From positions 1,302,001 to 1,366,000 of the forward strand of contig NC_079241.1 in assembly GCF_028009165.1 (NCBI RefSeq): a DNA stretch of 64,000 nucleotides. The letters are read 5' to 3'. How positions within the stretch are numbered: the first letter of the stretch is position 1; every line of letters starts with the position of its first letter. Positions 41,987 to 54,238 of this stretch are shown one piece after another. Position numbers and translations under genes: made by a program. This stretch comes from Akanthomyces muscarius (lineage: Eukaryota; Ascomycota; Sordariomycetes; Hypocreales; Cordycipitaceae). Under the pieces are notes generated by a model. The model ran no database searches, was not told where the DNA came from, and saw only the letters and a program-made list of their open reading frames with translations.

Positions 41987-43949
41987 ATGACGTCGCCCGA
42001 GGAGCTGCCGAGAGACAATGTGGTTGAGGACCTCTTGAACGAGGCAGGCGAGGTGGACGACGCCAAAGTTGCCGACGCTCTGGGAGTGGCTCAAGACGAC
42101 GATGATTTCAAGACGCTCAAATATTCCTTGCTCGGGCCGTCTTTGACCAAGGCTGGCCAAGATTCTGTTGATCAGAACAAGGTAAGCCTAGACCGCCCAC
42201 CTCATTAAATCATCTGCATTCTCACAGATGGGCCAGGTATCGGAAATCATTTACAATGCTTCTAAAGGATCCAAGTTCTTCAACCGAGAAGAAGAGCGTG
42301 ATAAAGTTCTGACGCAAAAGATTGAGCGCATATTGCGTCGCAAAAAGGAACTCGACAAACTGGACTTGACACACGAACGCCTGACCGCGGATCGCCTCAT
42401 CACTGAACTCGAAGCGTCCCGTGACTTGACGCAACACATTATTCACATTGACTGCGACGCCTTTTATGCTGCGGTTGAGGAGCTCGATCGACCTGAGCTC
42501 AAGGAGCTGCCATTCGCTGTGGGAGGCGGTGTGTTGACAACATGCAACTACCTGGCCCGCCAGTTTGGCTGTCGGTCGGGCATGGCTGGATTCGTGGCAA
42601 AGAAGCTCTGCCCACAGCTCGTTCAGATCAAGCCCAACTTTGAAAAGTACACAGCCAAGGGCAAGGAAGTGCGAGAAGTGCTGGCTGATTACGATCCACG
42701 ATTCGAAAGCGCAAGCATTGACGAAGCATATCTGAACATTACCGAGTACTGCGTCACCCACGACATGGGTCCGGCGGAAGTGGTGGAACAGATGCGCAAA
42801 GAAGTGCATGAAAAGACCAATATCACTGTTTCGGCAGGCATCGCAGCCAACTCGAAACTGGCAAAGATTTGCTCCAACCTCAACAAACCTAACGGCCAAT
42901 ATGTCCTACCTCGGGAGAGAAACGCGATCATGGCATTCATGCGAGACCTGCCCACACGAAAAATCCCTGGCATCGGCCGCGTTTTGGAACGCGAGCTCCT
43001 CGAGGTCGGTATCAAAAATTGTGGCGATATATACGACCATCGGCAGTACCTGCACCGTCTGTTTGGCGACAAGACGTTTGAGTTTCTCATAGGATGCTAC
43101 CTGGGCCTGGGACGCACGCGAATTCAGCCCGCGGAGGAATATGAGCGCAAAAGTGTCGGCACAGAAAGCACATTTCGCGAAATGTCTGATCCGACCGCCC
43201 TACGCGAGAAGCTACGGGCAACGGCGGATGACCTGGAAGGAGACATGAAGCGAGCCGAGTGCAAAGGGCGCACACTATGCATCAAGGTCAAACTGCACAC
43301 CTTTGAAGTGTACACGCGCCAGGTGGTGACCCCGCGAGCAGTCTTTCTTGCGGATGACCTGTACAATTTCTCACTGCCGATGCTCGCAAAGCTGGAGCAA
43401 GAGATACCGGGCATGAAGCTGCGGCTTATGGGCCTGAGATGTACCCACCTTGTGAGCACCAAGAAGCCAGACACCATGGCATTTTTTGGCTTCAAGCCGA
43501 GACGTATGGATGAAGGCACACTGTCGGATTCGGCGCAAGTCAAGCGCAAAGCCACCGACTTCCTCGCCGGGGCCGAGGTTGGCTTCGAAAACCCTTCTGA
43601 CGAGCAAGATGCTACCGATGAAGGCGACGAAGAAGAGCAGCAGCGAAGACACGGCAAGGAGATCGTGCCTAATCCGAAAAGGCAAGAAGCACCAGAAGAA
43701 GAGTGGTGGGATTGCCCGATCTGTATGCGCCCACAAGCGGCAAACGAGCGGCAATTTAACGAGCACATCGATCTGTGTCTTTCGAGGCAGACGATTCGCG
43801 ACGCAGTGCAGGCGGATGGAGGGGCCGGCAGCAGCATTGCCAGTGCCCCTGCATCCAAGCGGCCGCAGGGACCGCCAGAGAAGAAGAGGACAGCCAGCAG
43901 CAAGCCAGGCAGCAGTGATCCACGGCAAAAGAAGCTGTGTTTTGGATAA
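41987..43949 (+). CDS. DNA polymerase kappa (DinB, Y family)
   Basis: Two exons (41987-42181, 42228-43949) give about 638 residues. The polymerase performs translesion synthesis past minor-groove lesions. Motifs in order are an N-clasp (KGSKFFNREEERDKVLTQKI), IIHIDCDAFYAAVEE with the first metal aspartates, CNYLARQFGCRSGMAGFVAK, ESASIDEAYLN with the catalytic Asp-Glu, SAGIAANSKLAKICSNLNKP and RKIPGIGRVLERELL (helix-hairpin-helix), then the little-finger domain. Around residues 557-583 there is a UBZ4-like zinc finger (CPIC, then HIDLC), which binds ubiquitinated PCNA. The C-terminus QKKLCFG resembles a shortened PCNA-interacting box. Human pol kappa has two UBZ fingers and fungal ones usually have one. 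The 46-base intron falls between the acidic N-terminus and the N-clasp. Confidence 0.93.
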
Positions 43950-44741
43950 GCCAGACTGTAATGAATCACATAATTCAGAATAACCATTGATTGCTTTCCA
44001 ATTTCAGTTCGTGGTCCAAGACATGGCGCGTACGATCTCACGGCTTGGACGCCCGATTCAGGGTTCAAATGCGATGCGTAGTCGAATGCGTCGGTGGCAT
44101 GAGTGAAATTCACATGGCGCCGCCACCTTTCCGTGCTTTAAGCCGCACTCGCCCATGGATACCTGTATGCACCCAAGTAGGCTCTTGCTGCCCGCCTACT
44201 TGCATTCCACAAACGTAGGTACAATCTCACCTGTGCCGAATTCGCGAAAAGCCCAACCGCGCGTGGACCATCTATCGACTACGCCGTTTTTCAAACACCG
44301 AAACTATGGCCTCGATCAATCCTGTCGATTTATATTCAGTCACCGATCCCAATCGACAGGAAGGGTCCAGCTAAAAGCCGCAAGCGAGCCAATCCGGGTG
44401 CAATCGCCTGGTCAGAGATATTTTTCCTTTGCTTAGAAGTTCGCGGGTCCGTTGTACTTGATATCGCTTGGAGTATAAAGGACCACAAGTCAAGTTAAAG
44501 AACCCCAAAAAATAGACAATCTTTTCAGGCGTACTAGGTGCTATTAGTGGCTGTGGCGGTAATTCGACGACGATACGTTGCAGGTAACTGTCGCATCACT
44601 GGCGATGGGAGTGGAACATGACAAGAAGACCTGTTTCACTGTTTCAAAAGATGTATTTCGCTATGAACAGTAATATATGAGGATGTGAATATTTCATCAT
44701 TGTATAAAAATCATTCGCTTCGCTGTGTAATCATGTGTAAT
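43950..44741. other. Intergenic, no gene seen
   Basis: Lies between two converging genes. No supported coding frame, and a tRNA-like T-loop near 44060 was considered and rejected. Confidence 0.4.
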
Positions 44742-45567
44742 TTACAGCTCCTCTTTCTAAAAAGGGAGAAACAAGAAAAAGCAGACTCATGTTAGCGGAC
44801 TGCGCCCACAGACAACGCGACGAAGAGCTTCAAGGAGATTTACCTTGGCAGTCTTGGCCTCGCCCTCGGGAGCGGCCTCGTCGGCCTTTGCGGGGGGCTT
44901 TACGCCAGCGATGCCGACAAGCTCAGTCTCAAAGACTGGGGTATGTGTTAGCCAACTTTATTCTGCAAAAGATTGTCGCGAGAGCTGTAGGTTTCGACGT
45001 ACTGAGAGTGGCGCCGCCGGGGATGGGGCCGATGCCGCGGTCGCCATATCCGTACTCGGGAGGAATGGTGAGAGTTCTAGCGGCAAAGGGTTAGCAATGT
45101 TCGCCCCAGTGGAAAAAGAAATGGACGTTTACCTTTTCTCGCCGATGCACATGTCGAGGAGACCCTCGTCCCAGCTAATTGAAAGAGTCAGCTTAGTTTT
45201 CGGCGAGGGACTTGGCAGAAGCGCTCTCGTGATGGAACTTGCCCCTTGATGACCTGCCCAGCGCCGACTTTGAAGTCGAGAGGGGTACCGCGGTCGTAGC
45301 CTGCGATTCGAATCGTCCGTTTAGCACAGCATTCATCAATTGAGCAGAGTTACGGCTCGGGAAGGGGGCAGAGAAGAAGGACGCACTGGCATCAAACTGC
45401 GAACCGTCGGCGGCGAGGGTGCCGCGGTAGTGCATCGAGACCTTGTCGCCCTTTTTGGTCTTGCGCTCGCACTCGACCTTGTGGGTGACGTCAATCTTGA
45501 GCTCGGCGGCCGCGGCGGCAGTGGCGGCGAGAGCCGCAATGGCGGAGAGGAGGGTGGCGGTCTTCAT
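44742..45567 (-). CDS. fkbp2: ER-lumenal FKBP-type prolyl isomerase (FKBP2 group)
   Basis: Six exons on the minus strand (45387-45567, 45243-45300, 45133-45174, 45003-45076, 44844-44935, 44742-44756) give about 153 residues. A signal peptide ([20 protein letters not shown]) precedes an FKBP domain with [39 protein letters not shown] in part, [18 protein letters not shown] and IPGGATL followed by FETELV. These are the residues that line the FK506 site. The last exon is only five codons, K-E-E-L-stop, so the protein ends in KEEL, a KDEL/HDEL-like ER retrieval signal. Intron 2 starts with GC (GCAAGT) instead of GT, and no GT alternative keeps the frame. It catalyses proline isomerisation during folding of secretory proteins. 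Confidence 0.9.
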
Positions 45568-46042
45568 GGCTGTCGATTCGTGAGGTGCAAGAGATGATGA
45601 TGATGATGATGATGGTGCGGGAGAGGCGAGGAAGCCACCTTGCCCCAACCGCTGTAGATGTCCGCCCCCGCTCGTGTTTGTTAGCGCTGCAACGTGCGGA
45701 AGAGGCTAGATTTTAGTGTAAAGACCGCTGGGGCCAGTGGGGTCTTCTTGGTGTTGGGCGGCTTGCCGGGGCCTGCCGCCAGCTTCGATCCCCTCAACAT
45801 CACGACCGGAGGCAGTGTGTAAATGAAAGCGTAATTGTGATGATCTTCTCATTTACCGTCCTAGTTTTTTCTTTTGTGATACAACACCGTGCAAATTAAC
45901 TGAATTCTGTCCAGTCTTCGTTTTCCTTGGCCACTCTTTATTTACCCCGGTTTCTTTTTTCCTGATGCTGTTCTTGACGACCTCACCCCTCCTCAGCTTG
46001 CCGTATGCCTCCGTTTTCCCGCCTTGTATTTCCATACGTTCA
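45568..46042. other. Intergenic; GAT microsatellite
   Basis: Promoter of the FKBP gene with a GAT/ATC trinucleotide run (about 45596-45615) in its leader. No gene seen. Confidence 0.45.
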
Positions 46043-47947
46043 TTACCAATCCGCGTGCCAAGAGAGCTCGTGTCCTGTAAGAGGGTCAGGTGTGCGAAAG
46101 GCGCGTGGACATTTGAGTTCGTCGTCCCGTGCCTTCAGCACCCGTGCCCGAATTTTTCCGCCGTTTTCTCCGCAGCGTCGGATCCTCCAGGACAAATGAT
46201 CAATCCTCAGGTACTTCAAACGCGGACACAAAGCGGCTATCTTGCATACGATAGTACCTCGCAGGTGCCTCATTTCGTCTTCGCTGAAGGACGAGAATTT
46301 GCGGCCCCCCGCGCATGACGCAACCCAGAGCGCTTCTAGGTTTTCCATGGTCATGAGTGTGACGCGGAAATTGTCAAAAAGCACACCCTCGGAGAATTGG
46401 ATGTCCCATACAGATTCAGGGACGGAAATGGACAGTTGCCTGATGACAAGATTATGTATCAAGCGCGGTAGGACCACTCCGAGATCACCAAAACCCCCCA
46501 TGCAAACAGGCAGCAAGAGGTTGGGTGTCTTGTTAAGCAGATTGCGAATTCTGCCAGCCTTATTCCGCCATTATCCCAGCTCTGAATTCCAAGAGTGGTC
46601 AGTTTCCGGACTTGAGGCACCCCGAAAATGTCATCTAATCGTTCTAGAAGACTGTTGCTCACGACCTCCAGGAACAGACGGCGTAGCGACGGCGTAGCCT
46701 CTGGAGAGAGCACATCAAATGGGATAGAGTGCGTAGGGTTTCTAGGAGTTTGGTCAGCTCTCTTCAATTATGCAAGCATTTGGTATCCATACTGATTGAA
46801 GATGTAAATGTCTTCCAGGTGCTTGGGCTCTGTTAATATTGACAGGGTCGGTAGATCCGGAAATGAGAATGGGCGGCCCAGCCGCAGCGTTCGCAGCTGC
46901 AGGGGCTGCAGAGCCCTTTCCCCGTACTCAAAACAAAGACCAGAGAAGACGCGGGCGAGTGCCTTTTGTTTCTGACAATGGTAAAGAATGTGCTCCGTTT
47001 CTTCCGCAATTGACAGGCTGAGGTGCTTCAGAGACGGGCTCTGAGGCAGAATACCCAGGAGCCACTCAGACCAAATGTTCGGGTCGCCGAACATGTTCAT
47101 AACCGAAAGACGATTCATGTTCCGAAAACTCTCCAGCTTAAAAACAGGAGTAAAGCGCGGAGGTAGTCGTATCAAAATTAAGTCCTCGAGATCAGTTTCT
47201 TCAGGGTCGTCCTCGCCAAGATTGACCTCACTATCAACAAGATCGATGACCTGGCAGGTCATGCCGTCGGAAATATTAGAGGCATTCAAGTCGTTGTCTG
47301 TCCCCTCCGCAGTCTCTTCTGTAGCTTGTGAAGATGAGAGCACCTCGGTGCCGACAATCGAACCGCTCGATGCGTCAGAGTCATCGAGATTTGGCCCGAC
47401 GTTGGCCAAAAAGTTCAGCGCAAGGCTTCGTAGGTGCGGAACTTCTGAAAGAGCCACCATGAGCTGGTGTGAAACGTTGAGGTCTTGAACCCTGTCGAAA
47501 TTGCATTCGTCAGCAAAAATTCTACCTTTTTTGTCTGGGGCGCCAAGGAATATCACCTACGAGACGGTGTGCAGCTGCGGCAGCCTTCTTACCAACTCTG
47601 TCAATCCTGACGTGCACTGCTGAAACTCGTCTGCGAAGCCCTCTGGGTCTTTGAAGATCAAAATTTGCGTGTATTGCAACCCGTAAGCTTGCAAGAGAGC
47701 TGTGCGCTTTTGATCGATGGTGAGGCAGTCTTTGTTTTGAGAGTTGATCTCAACGCGTCTCCAAAGCTGTCTTGAAAAGATTTCTCTGAACTGTTTATTG
47801 ACAAGACACAGTCTATATAGACTCTGTCTCCTTTTTATCTGCATAGAGCAAAGAATGTCAATTTTTTTCAGACATCAGCAAGGTTTGTGAATAGCTTACG
47901 TGGTCACCCACCAAATGCAAGATGTCATCGAGCAGCGCGGCTACCAT
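46043..47947 (-). CDS. F-box/leucine-rich-type protein, 3' part probably frameshifted
   Basis: Minus strand. Exons 47900-47947, 47561-47838, 46793-47491 and 46741 downward join with canonical introns. The N-terminus is F-box-like (LLDDILHLVGDH, then SLYRLCLVNKQFREIFSRQL). Leucine-rich repeat-like segments follow (VPHLRSLALNFL, PSLKHLSLSI, LEDIYIFN), with an acidic insert (about 47210-47390). In the fourth exon the frame from 46741 closes at 46459-46461, while the frame that continues to resemble the paralogue at 49.4-51.0 kb (RIRNLLNKTPNLLL and onward to 46043) is shifted by one base near 46565. No intron with matching phases was found, so the gene may be truncated at 46459 or may be a recent pseudogene. 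Substrate-binding F-box protein is the expected ancestral role. Confidence 0.55.
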
Positions 47948-49391
47948 TTTGCACCAGGGAGTCTGTGAAAATGTCGAGAATCTTGACAACGTAGGAAAAC
48001 TGAGGAGAAATGAGGTGTGAGAAAGAAACTCTTATCAACGGGGGCTGTTTGCTGGGGAGACGCTGTTGGCTAAATGCCGAGCAACGAGCGGCCAATCTGC
48101 CAGTTCCAAGCAAACGAAGCCTTCGAAGACAAGAATGACTCGGCAACAGCCCCGCTAGCTCTCTTTCATTGTCTTAATTTCCACTTTTCGTTGGATCTTT
48201 CTCGCTAATTCTTGAAAAGCTCGCAGCTGTCATCAGCTACAAACGGGCGCAGTAGAGGACTTTTTACACGTGAACCGCCTTGGCAGAGCTCCAGGACAAA
48301 AGGGCAACATACAAGAGAAGATGGACAAATAAAATTTTACATTTTACATTTTACAATCTAAAGGATAATGGAGAAGATCGTTTCTCTAGTGACCGAGCCT
48401 CAGCAAAGGATGGACAGAATGAGTCCGCCAGAAGTGGCGAGGAGCTACTGATACGTGGAGAGGCTGTTGAACTCGGAACTTTGACAATACGGCAGTCGTG
48501 GCATGGCACAGCATGTATACCAGCATCCATCAATTAATCAGGTACCCTCGGGAAACTGAGCATCGCTTAAAACATAAAGGTGGATCAATAGGCTCAACTT
48601 TCCCGAAACCAAACGAGCGACGAGTCTTGGCACAGTGCATCATCAACAAGGATTCCTGGTGTCACCTCTCACAAAAATATTATAGAATATATTCAGCATG
48701 TTGGTAATATCTCAGCAGTTCGTGTTGTCTTGCCCAGCAAGAATCGTGCCATGCCTATAAGCTGTTTACCAGCTACACGCGACCAGTCTGCTCATGTATG
48801 GCGTGAGCCTTGTCTCTCAAAACGATACTAGGGGAACGAAGTCATATATCTTATCATCGGATGATTTACAGAAATTGTTTTTCCTGACAGTGAAGTTTTT
48901 TCGGGGGAGTCAGCCGCGGCGTTGTTGGCTCCACGCGTGCGTGAATGCCTGTTCATCATCAGGTGCGAAGCGAGCAAACGGAAGTCTGGCAGTTAGAAGC
49001 AGGCTACGCTGCGGCTCAATTGCCACATCATTCTCGTCTGAGATCCTCGCTCTTTTGATCTTCTGGTTTCGCGAATTATTCCTCATTAGGTTAGACTGAC
49101 CCAATACGTATGAGCAACCGTCTTCGAGTCGGCGAATGGGAGCTGCGGCAGCATCGATTCCTTTACACATGGTCGCGAACTTTTAGTGAAAAAGAACATT
49201 TCTGGATGGCTGAGCGAGCAGATCGGCCAGACCTGTTTTCGGCTTTTCCGTTTGTTGGTCAATTCACTGCTCGCGAATGGAAGACCTCGACCCCCAGCCA
49301 GACCCCCTCCTCGCAACTCGCGCCGAGAAATTCACCATTTGCAACCGCAACATTCTTCCTGTTCTTTCAAATCTTGTGTATCGTTTTCAGC
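47948..49391. other. Intergenic between the two F-box/LRR paralogues
   Basis: No supported gene in 1.4 kb between the divergent paralogues. A short direct repeat ATTTTAC (three copies) is present at 48336-48356. Confidence 0.4.
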
Positions 49392-51005
49392 ATGGCGCCC
49401 TGAGACCTTGGTGAGAGACATGATATTCTCACTTTGCTAAGCGATCATGTAAGTTTGCGCCAGAACCATTGCTCATCAGAAGCCATCGACTCTGACCTTG
49501 TTGCTCGATCGCGTCTCTAGATGAACAATAAACAGCTACTCTACAACCTCTGCCTCGTTAATCGAAAATTCAACTACGTGTTCTCCAGACGGCTTTGAAA
49601 ATGCCTCGTTCTTGATGGCAGCAACATGCAATGCTTTACAAGCGCGAAAAAGCGAAAAACTCTCGGCGCCTTCAACTTGCGGCATACCAAGATCCTCATT
49701 CACAAGATGGCTCCATGGCTGAAGGACAAATAGTTTCGCCTGTTTCCACAGTGGGCATCTGAACTTACCGACTTGGTGCAGCAGGTTCCGAGATTAGAGA
49801 GCATCGTGTGCGTAGGAACCTCGTTGCGCTGGGAAGCCTGAACTAATCGATTCGGTACAATGCAGATGAGCTGGACGTGTCCGACGAGCTCTTGCTCGCG
49901 CTTTCTCGTTCTTCCAATCTCAAAATTCTGGTTCTACATCTTACCAGAGGCATCGAAACCCCTCTGTTAGTGAGGGATAATCCTGAACTGCGAGCTGGGG
50001 AGGGATGGGCGGACAGGGTCAAGAATCTGTGGCACGATCGCCCATTCTCCTACTTCCCGGCGTTTAATAACTTGATGCAGCTTACGCTACTCAACATGTT
50101 TAGCGAGTTGAGCTACTGGTCAAGTTGGATTCTAGAATTGCTCCTTCAAAACCCAACTTTGGAGCACCTCAGCTTTTCGATCGGGGATCAAACCAAATGG
50201 GCCATTAACGATGACGACAAAGGGCTATACAATGGCGCCTATCCATATCGCACTTTCTTCTCCGGCTTGTGCCGCAAGTACGCCCGGAGGACCAGTATCA
50301 AGCTAGCATTACGATCCCTTCGTCTTGAACAGCCAATCGAGTTCCCCAAACTTTCCACACTGTCCAAGTTGACAGTCGACATTCTTACGCCCGATGCCAC
50401 TCCGTCGCTAGACCGCTTGACCATTTCGACTTTTAGTTGGTATCTTGAAGACTTTTTCGTGCAATACTTGCCCCTGGTAGCCGGCGACTCTCTACTTTCT
50501 CTTTGGAAAGCAGATTGGACAATCACGAGAGCGATGTGAGCCAGGTAATCGAGAGGTTCCCAAACATAGCCCTATCCTTCGCGGACTGTCACAAGTCCTT
50601 TGCATTCTTGCGGGGCAATCCCCGCCTCAAAGATCTCAGCATTGATTGTGGCTCCGATGTCCTGGGCAAACAGGTCAGCGCGGGAAAGGCTTGGAGACAT
50701 TGTGTGAGATGCTCAGCACACTGCCAAATTTGGAGACCTTATGGCTTAGAGCATGGATCCGGATCCAGTCTCATGCCTCAATTACTGAGATGCAAGCCTA
50801 CAATCTACAATTCGTCCTCTCCAAGTTGGCGGCAGCTGCTGCCGCTTACACTACATCAAGATTGACAGGTTGGCATGGCGCATTCGTCCCAAAGCACGAG
50901 ACGCAAAGCAGCAGATCTGCACCTTCGAAGGACTCGATAGCTGGGAGTCAGCCGTTGAAGGTCCTGCTGCCTTTTGTGTTCCTCGGCCGCTGGGGCGCGA
51001 TGTAA
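49392..51005 (+). pseudogene. Broken F-box/leucine-rich paralogue
   Basis: The plus strand carries the same order of segments as the minus-strand gene at 46.0-47.9 kb. A short first exon ends LLSDH before a GTAAGT donor. From 49521 comes MNNKQLLYNLCLVNRKFNYV, matching SLYRLCLVNKQFREIF of the paralogue. Then come ELTDLVQQVPRLESI, DELDVSDELLLALS, NPTLEHLSFSI and LTPDATPSLDRL. The frame is broken by TGA at 49401-49403, TGA at 49596-49598 (where the paralogue has tryptophan) and TAG at 49731-49733. Later it is broken by two frame changes near 50520 and 50680. The longest intact piece is 49877-50539 (220 codons). A pseudogene is by far the simplest reading. The 3' limit is approximate. Confidence 0.75.
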
Positions 51006-53978
51006 TGCATGAGGACTGGTGATGGATTCCTGGCGCTGGAGAGAGTACGTAGTAGCAGAAGAGCGAGAAAATTTGCCCCGAGGGTTTGCTTTTGCTTGCA
51101 TTCGCATTTGGGGACGGGGAGGAAATGGCTGAATTTGCGGTGTGCTTTCATTATTCTTATTTATTTTTTTCGCTTTGTTAAATGTATTCTCTTGCCATTT
51201 CAATTACAATTGCAATTAGCTTCGTTTACATTTGTTTCATCTTCAGCTCGTTGCTGCCCGACGTTGCGTCAGAGGCGTCTATACGTAGGCCTCTTTTGGC
51301 CGAGCTAGGGCTGGCAGTGCAACGGCGCGCCTTGACCCAGCTGCGCCTCACAGCAAACTCGACAATTACATCGTCATCAAACTCGAAAAAAGAGAGAGAA
51401 ATAGAGAGTCGAGGCCTTTTGGACTCGTCATGTGGCACAGCAGCACGGCCATTCACGAATAATGATGAAAAATCGCGCTGCAAAAACACATCAGCAAATG
51501 CGCGCATTGTTTCCCTCGTAACGAGCATGCACGACTTCTGAGGCCAGACAAGACCGGGTTTCCAGGTACATCACGACGCACCGCGCATGCGCACACGCAA
51601 GCGTGCACCTGCAGCCCAGCGTCCTCCTGTGCCTTTGGTCTGAGATGGGAGTGTTCCAGTCCCGAACGGCGTGGGCGCATGCAGTGCTACCCCTGTGTGA
51701 GCCTCGAAGGCCTGGATGGACAGGCCTCTCTCTGCACTGCAGACTACAGTGCAGCCCGTGAGACAAAGCAGCCCGCCAATTAAATTCGCCAATTACAGCA
51801 ATTGTAGTTCCTGCATGGGGAGGGGTAGGCGAGATTTCTGCAAGGTGACAGCTCACCCTTCACCATTACACCTTTTGCGTTGCTTCTTCTTCCCTCTCGA
51901 TGCCCGGTTACGCAGTCCCTATCGTTTTCTCTTCCCTCCTCATGACCTTTTCTGTTTAGTCACGTCACGCAGCAGCAGCTGTGATTGTTGTCGAAATCGA
52001 GGACATCGTGCATGAATGGCTAGGCTGCGATCCGCTGCAAGGTCCCCCCCTCCAGCAATCCAATGGCGTGGCCATTCGCTGGGGGCGGAGAGGCGTCGTA
52101 TCAGGTAAGGCTGGACCAAAGACCAGTAAGCCGCCCACCTGAAATCGCGCCTGCTGCAGGGCGATGATAGCTGCCAGAGGATTCATCAAGCCCGGGTAAC
52201 CGACTTGAGCAGAATCCCGCACAGGTTGCACTGAAAAAGGAACTGGGACAGAACGACCGCATCATCTCATGTTGCCTCCCCCCCTCGACCGCAGCAACTA
52301 CCCGGGCGTATGACGAAAGCAGAATACCGAAGGGAAACCAAGGCAGCAAGAATCAGTCACAGCAAACGTTGCGACAAAGTGGTCACGTTGGACAACTTGT
52401 GACCAGTTGTCAAGTTTTAGCGGTATGGAACCAAACTAACTAGATCAGAACCGCCCCCGGGGTCCCGCCCACCAGCCTCACAATCTTTGGCTTTTGGGGA
52501 ATAAAGCGATTTTGCTAGCATGTGCAAAAGTTGAGCAAATGATCATGGCTGTGCACGAAACTAAACTAGAGCTGGAGCCCAAGCGCCCCAAAGGGTGCCC
52601 GCTGCTAACTACTCTAAGCCCGCACACCCTCAAAGTCGCCCTGCCGTTCGATATGGCGCGAGGCTGCATTAAATACATGGCCTTGCATGCGCAGCACAGC
52701 TGGTTGTGAATTAAGAAACGAGGCGGCCCTTGGGATGAAAAAGTCTACGCGAAATCTTGCGCTGGCCAATGTTGCCTCGTTGAACGTAGCCCACGACGCC
52801 CGTCCTTGTTTTTTTTCACATCGCCTCAGGTCGAGACTTTGTGTCTTTTTTTCTCTTTTCTTTTCTTTGCGTTTCCCTGTTCCACCACCCTGTCCTCACA
52901 TTTGTGATTTCCCACACGCCCCCTCCCCTCCGACTAGCCCTTCGTATCGACGATTGGCGTATCCTCTTTGACCTAGTAAACTAGAAAATAGTCTTTTTAG
53001 CGGCGTGGTAGCCTTGCAGCCCGGGGCGTCATGGTCCTGTCCACTAATTCTAGGCGGCAATCGCCCTCTACGCCCTCAACTGCCTGCGATGGGCCCTCTG
53101 GCCCCTTGTCCCGCCGGCCACATTCACGCTGGATGTCTCTGCCACTCTGCTCCGGGGCTACGTCTTTGCCCAGTCAAAACTGTATTTTTGCACGCATCTT
53201 TGCTGCGATTCGCCAAAATGCCCCCGCGCCCTGCCTCTTAATTCCCCTTTCCCACAGTCTCTGTCTTCCGCGGGAACGCCCATGAGCGCGCCGCGGCCTA
53301 GTGAGTCACGCACGTTGAGGAACCTCGAGGCAGCACTACCCGCTAACGAGGTTGCCCCATATCCAACCAAACATTTGTGATGCTAGGCATTCTCTGTTTT
53401 CCCTTTTCCTTCACCATTGTTGGTCAATTTGCACCGTTACACGACAGATTGCCCACACCCCGGACTCGACCACCACACGCCCTCCCCACTCTCGTCCTCT
53501 TACACGGCGGCGCGGCCGAGTAACTCACTCCCAGCGAGCCTGAGTCACCCATCTTTGAGGTTGTGGCCTGGCACATGAGAGGGGCTCTGCTGGGTGCTTT
53601 TGAGGCTGCTGCTTTTTCATTGGGTCCTGTACTCGTCCTCGGTGCCTGTGATGCCTAGACGATGGGGTTCGTCAGGGATTGTTTCGGGCTGTTCTGCCGT
53701 ACATGGCGGCAGTGCCATCCTATTCTGTCACTTTTGTCATGCATTTTGCTATGTTCTCTTATCTTAATCCTTGCTCGACCTGTTCCTTTTGTAGAGTTCC
53801 TTTCAGTATTTATATCGGCTTCATCCTCCTCCTAAATCATGAGGCTTCCAATACATCTTCATCTTCCACAACTCTGTGACAACACACTCTAGCATCTCTT
53901 GCTCACTGATACTCTTGATCATCTGTCTTAATCACCTGAATACCACCAACTCATCAAACCTCCAACAAATCTCAAACG
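51006..53978. other. Long intergenic region and leader of the small serine-rich gene
   Basis: No protein gene is supported in 3 kb. The last 150 bases (53830-53978) look like a fungal leader: CT/CA-rich, few G, running into ACGATG. The region contains T-rich and CT-rich stretches (52810-52990, 53390-53480) that produce many short frames. Confidence 0.4.
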
Positions 53979-54238
53979 ATGCCTTCCCAATCGCCAGCTC
54001 TCTCTGAACGCAGTGGGTATTCGAGCTCCGGTGCTAGTTCCGCCTCAGCCAGTGCGTATTCAGGCTCGAGAGGTAGGCTCTCTGCCACTCATTTGCCGTT
54101 CAGACGAAACATATGCTAATACCTTGCTCAGTCGGTTCAGGTTCTCCTCCGCAGGTGGCCAACGGGCATTTCCCGAGTGGAGGCAACAACCCTTCGCCTG
54201 GGTATAGAACAGCAAGTTACAGTTCAAGGGGACGATAG
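53979..54238 (+). CDS. Small serine/glycine-rich protein (66 residues)
   Basis: Two exons (53979-54072, 54132-54238) joined by a 59-base intron with donor GTAGGC, branch-like ATGCTAAT and acceptor CTCAG. The join keeps the frame and gives 66 residues: MPSQSPALSERSGYSSSGAS at the start, a Ser/Ala/Tyr/Gly-rich middle, and the end PGYRTASYSSRGR. There is no signal peptide or TM segment, and the composition suggests a disordered protein. The typical CT/CA-rich leader right before the ATG supports expression. I do not recognise the family. It is similar in style to short fungal stress- or conidiation-related proteins, which is only an impression. It is below the size that many gene callers accept. 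Confidence 0.55.

Noticed and set aside
44020..44090. tRNA-like T-loop word GGTTCAAAT
   Set aside because: No matching acceptor stem, D-arm or anticodon stem could be folded around it.
51540..53880. Many short frames between the F-box pseudogene and the small serine-rich gene
   Set aside because: No consistent codon pattern, splice structure or recognisable motif. They follow low-complexity CT-rich sequence.
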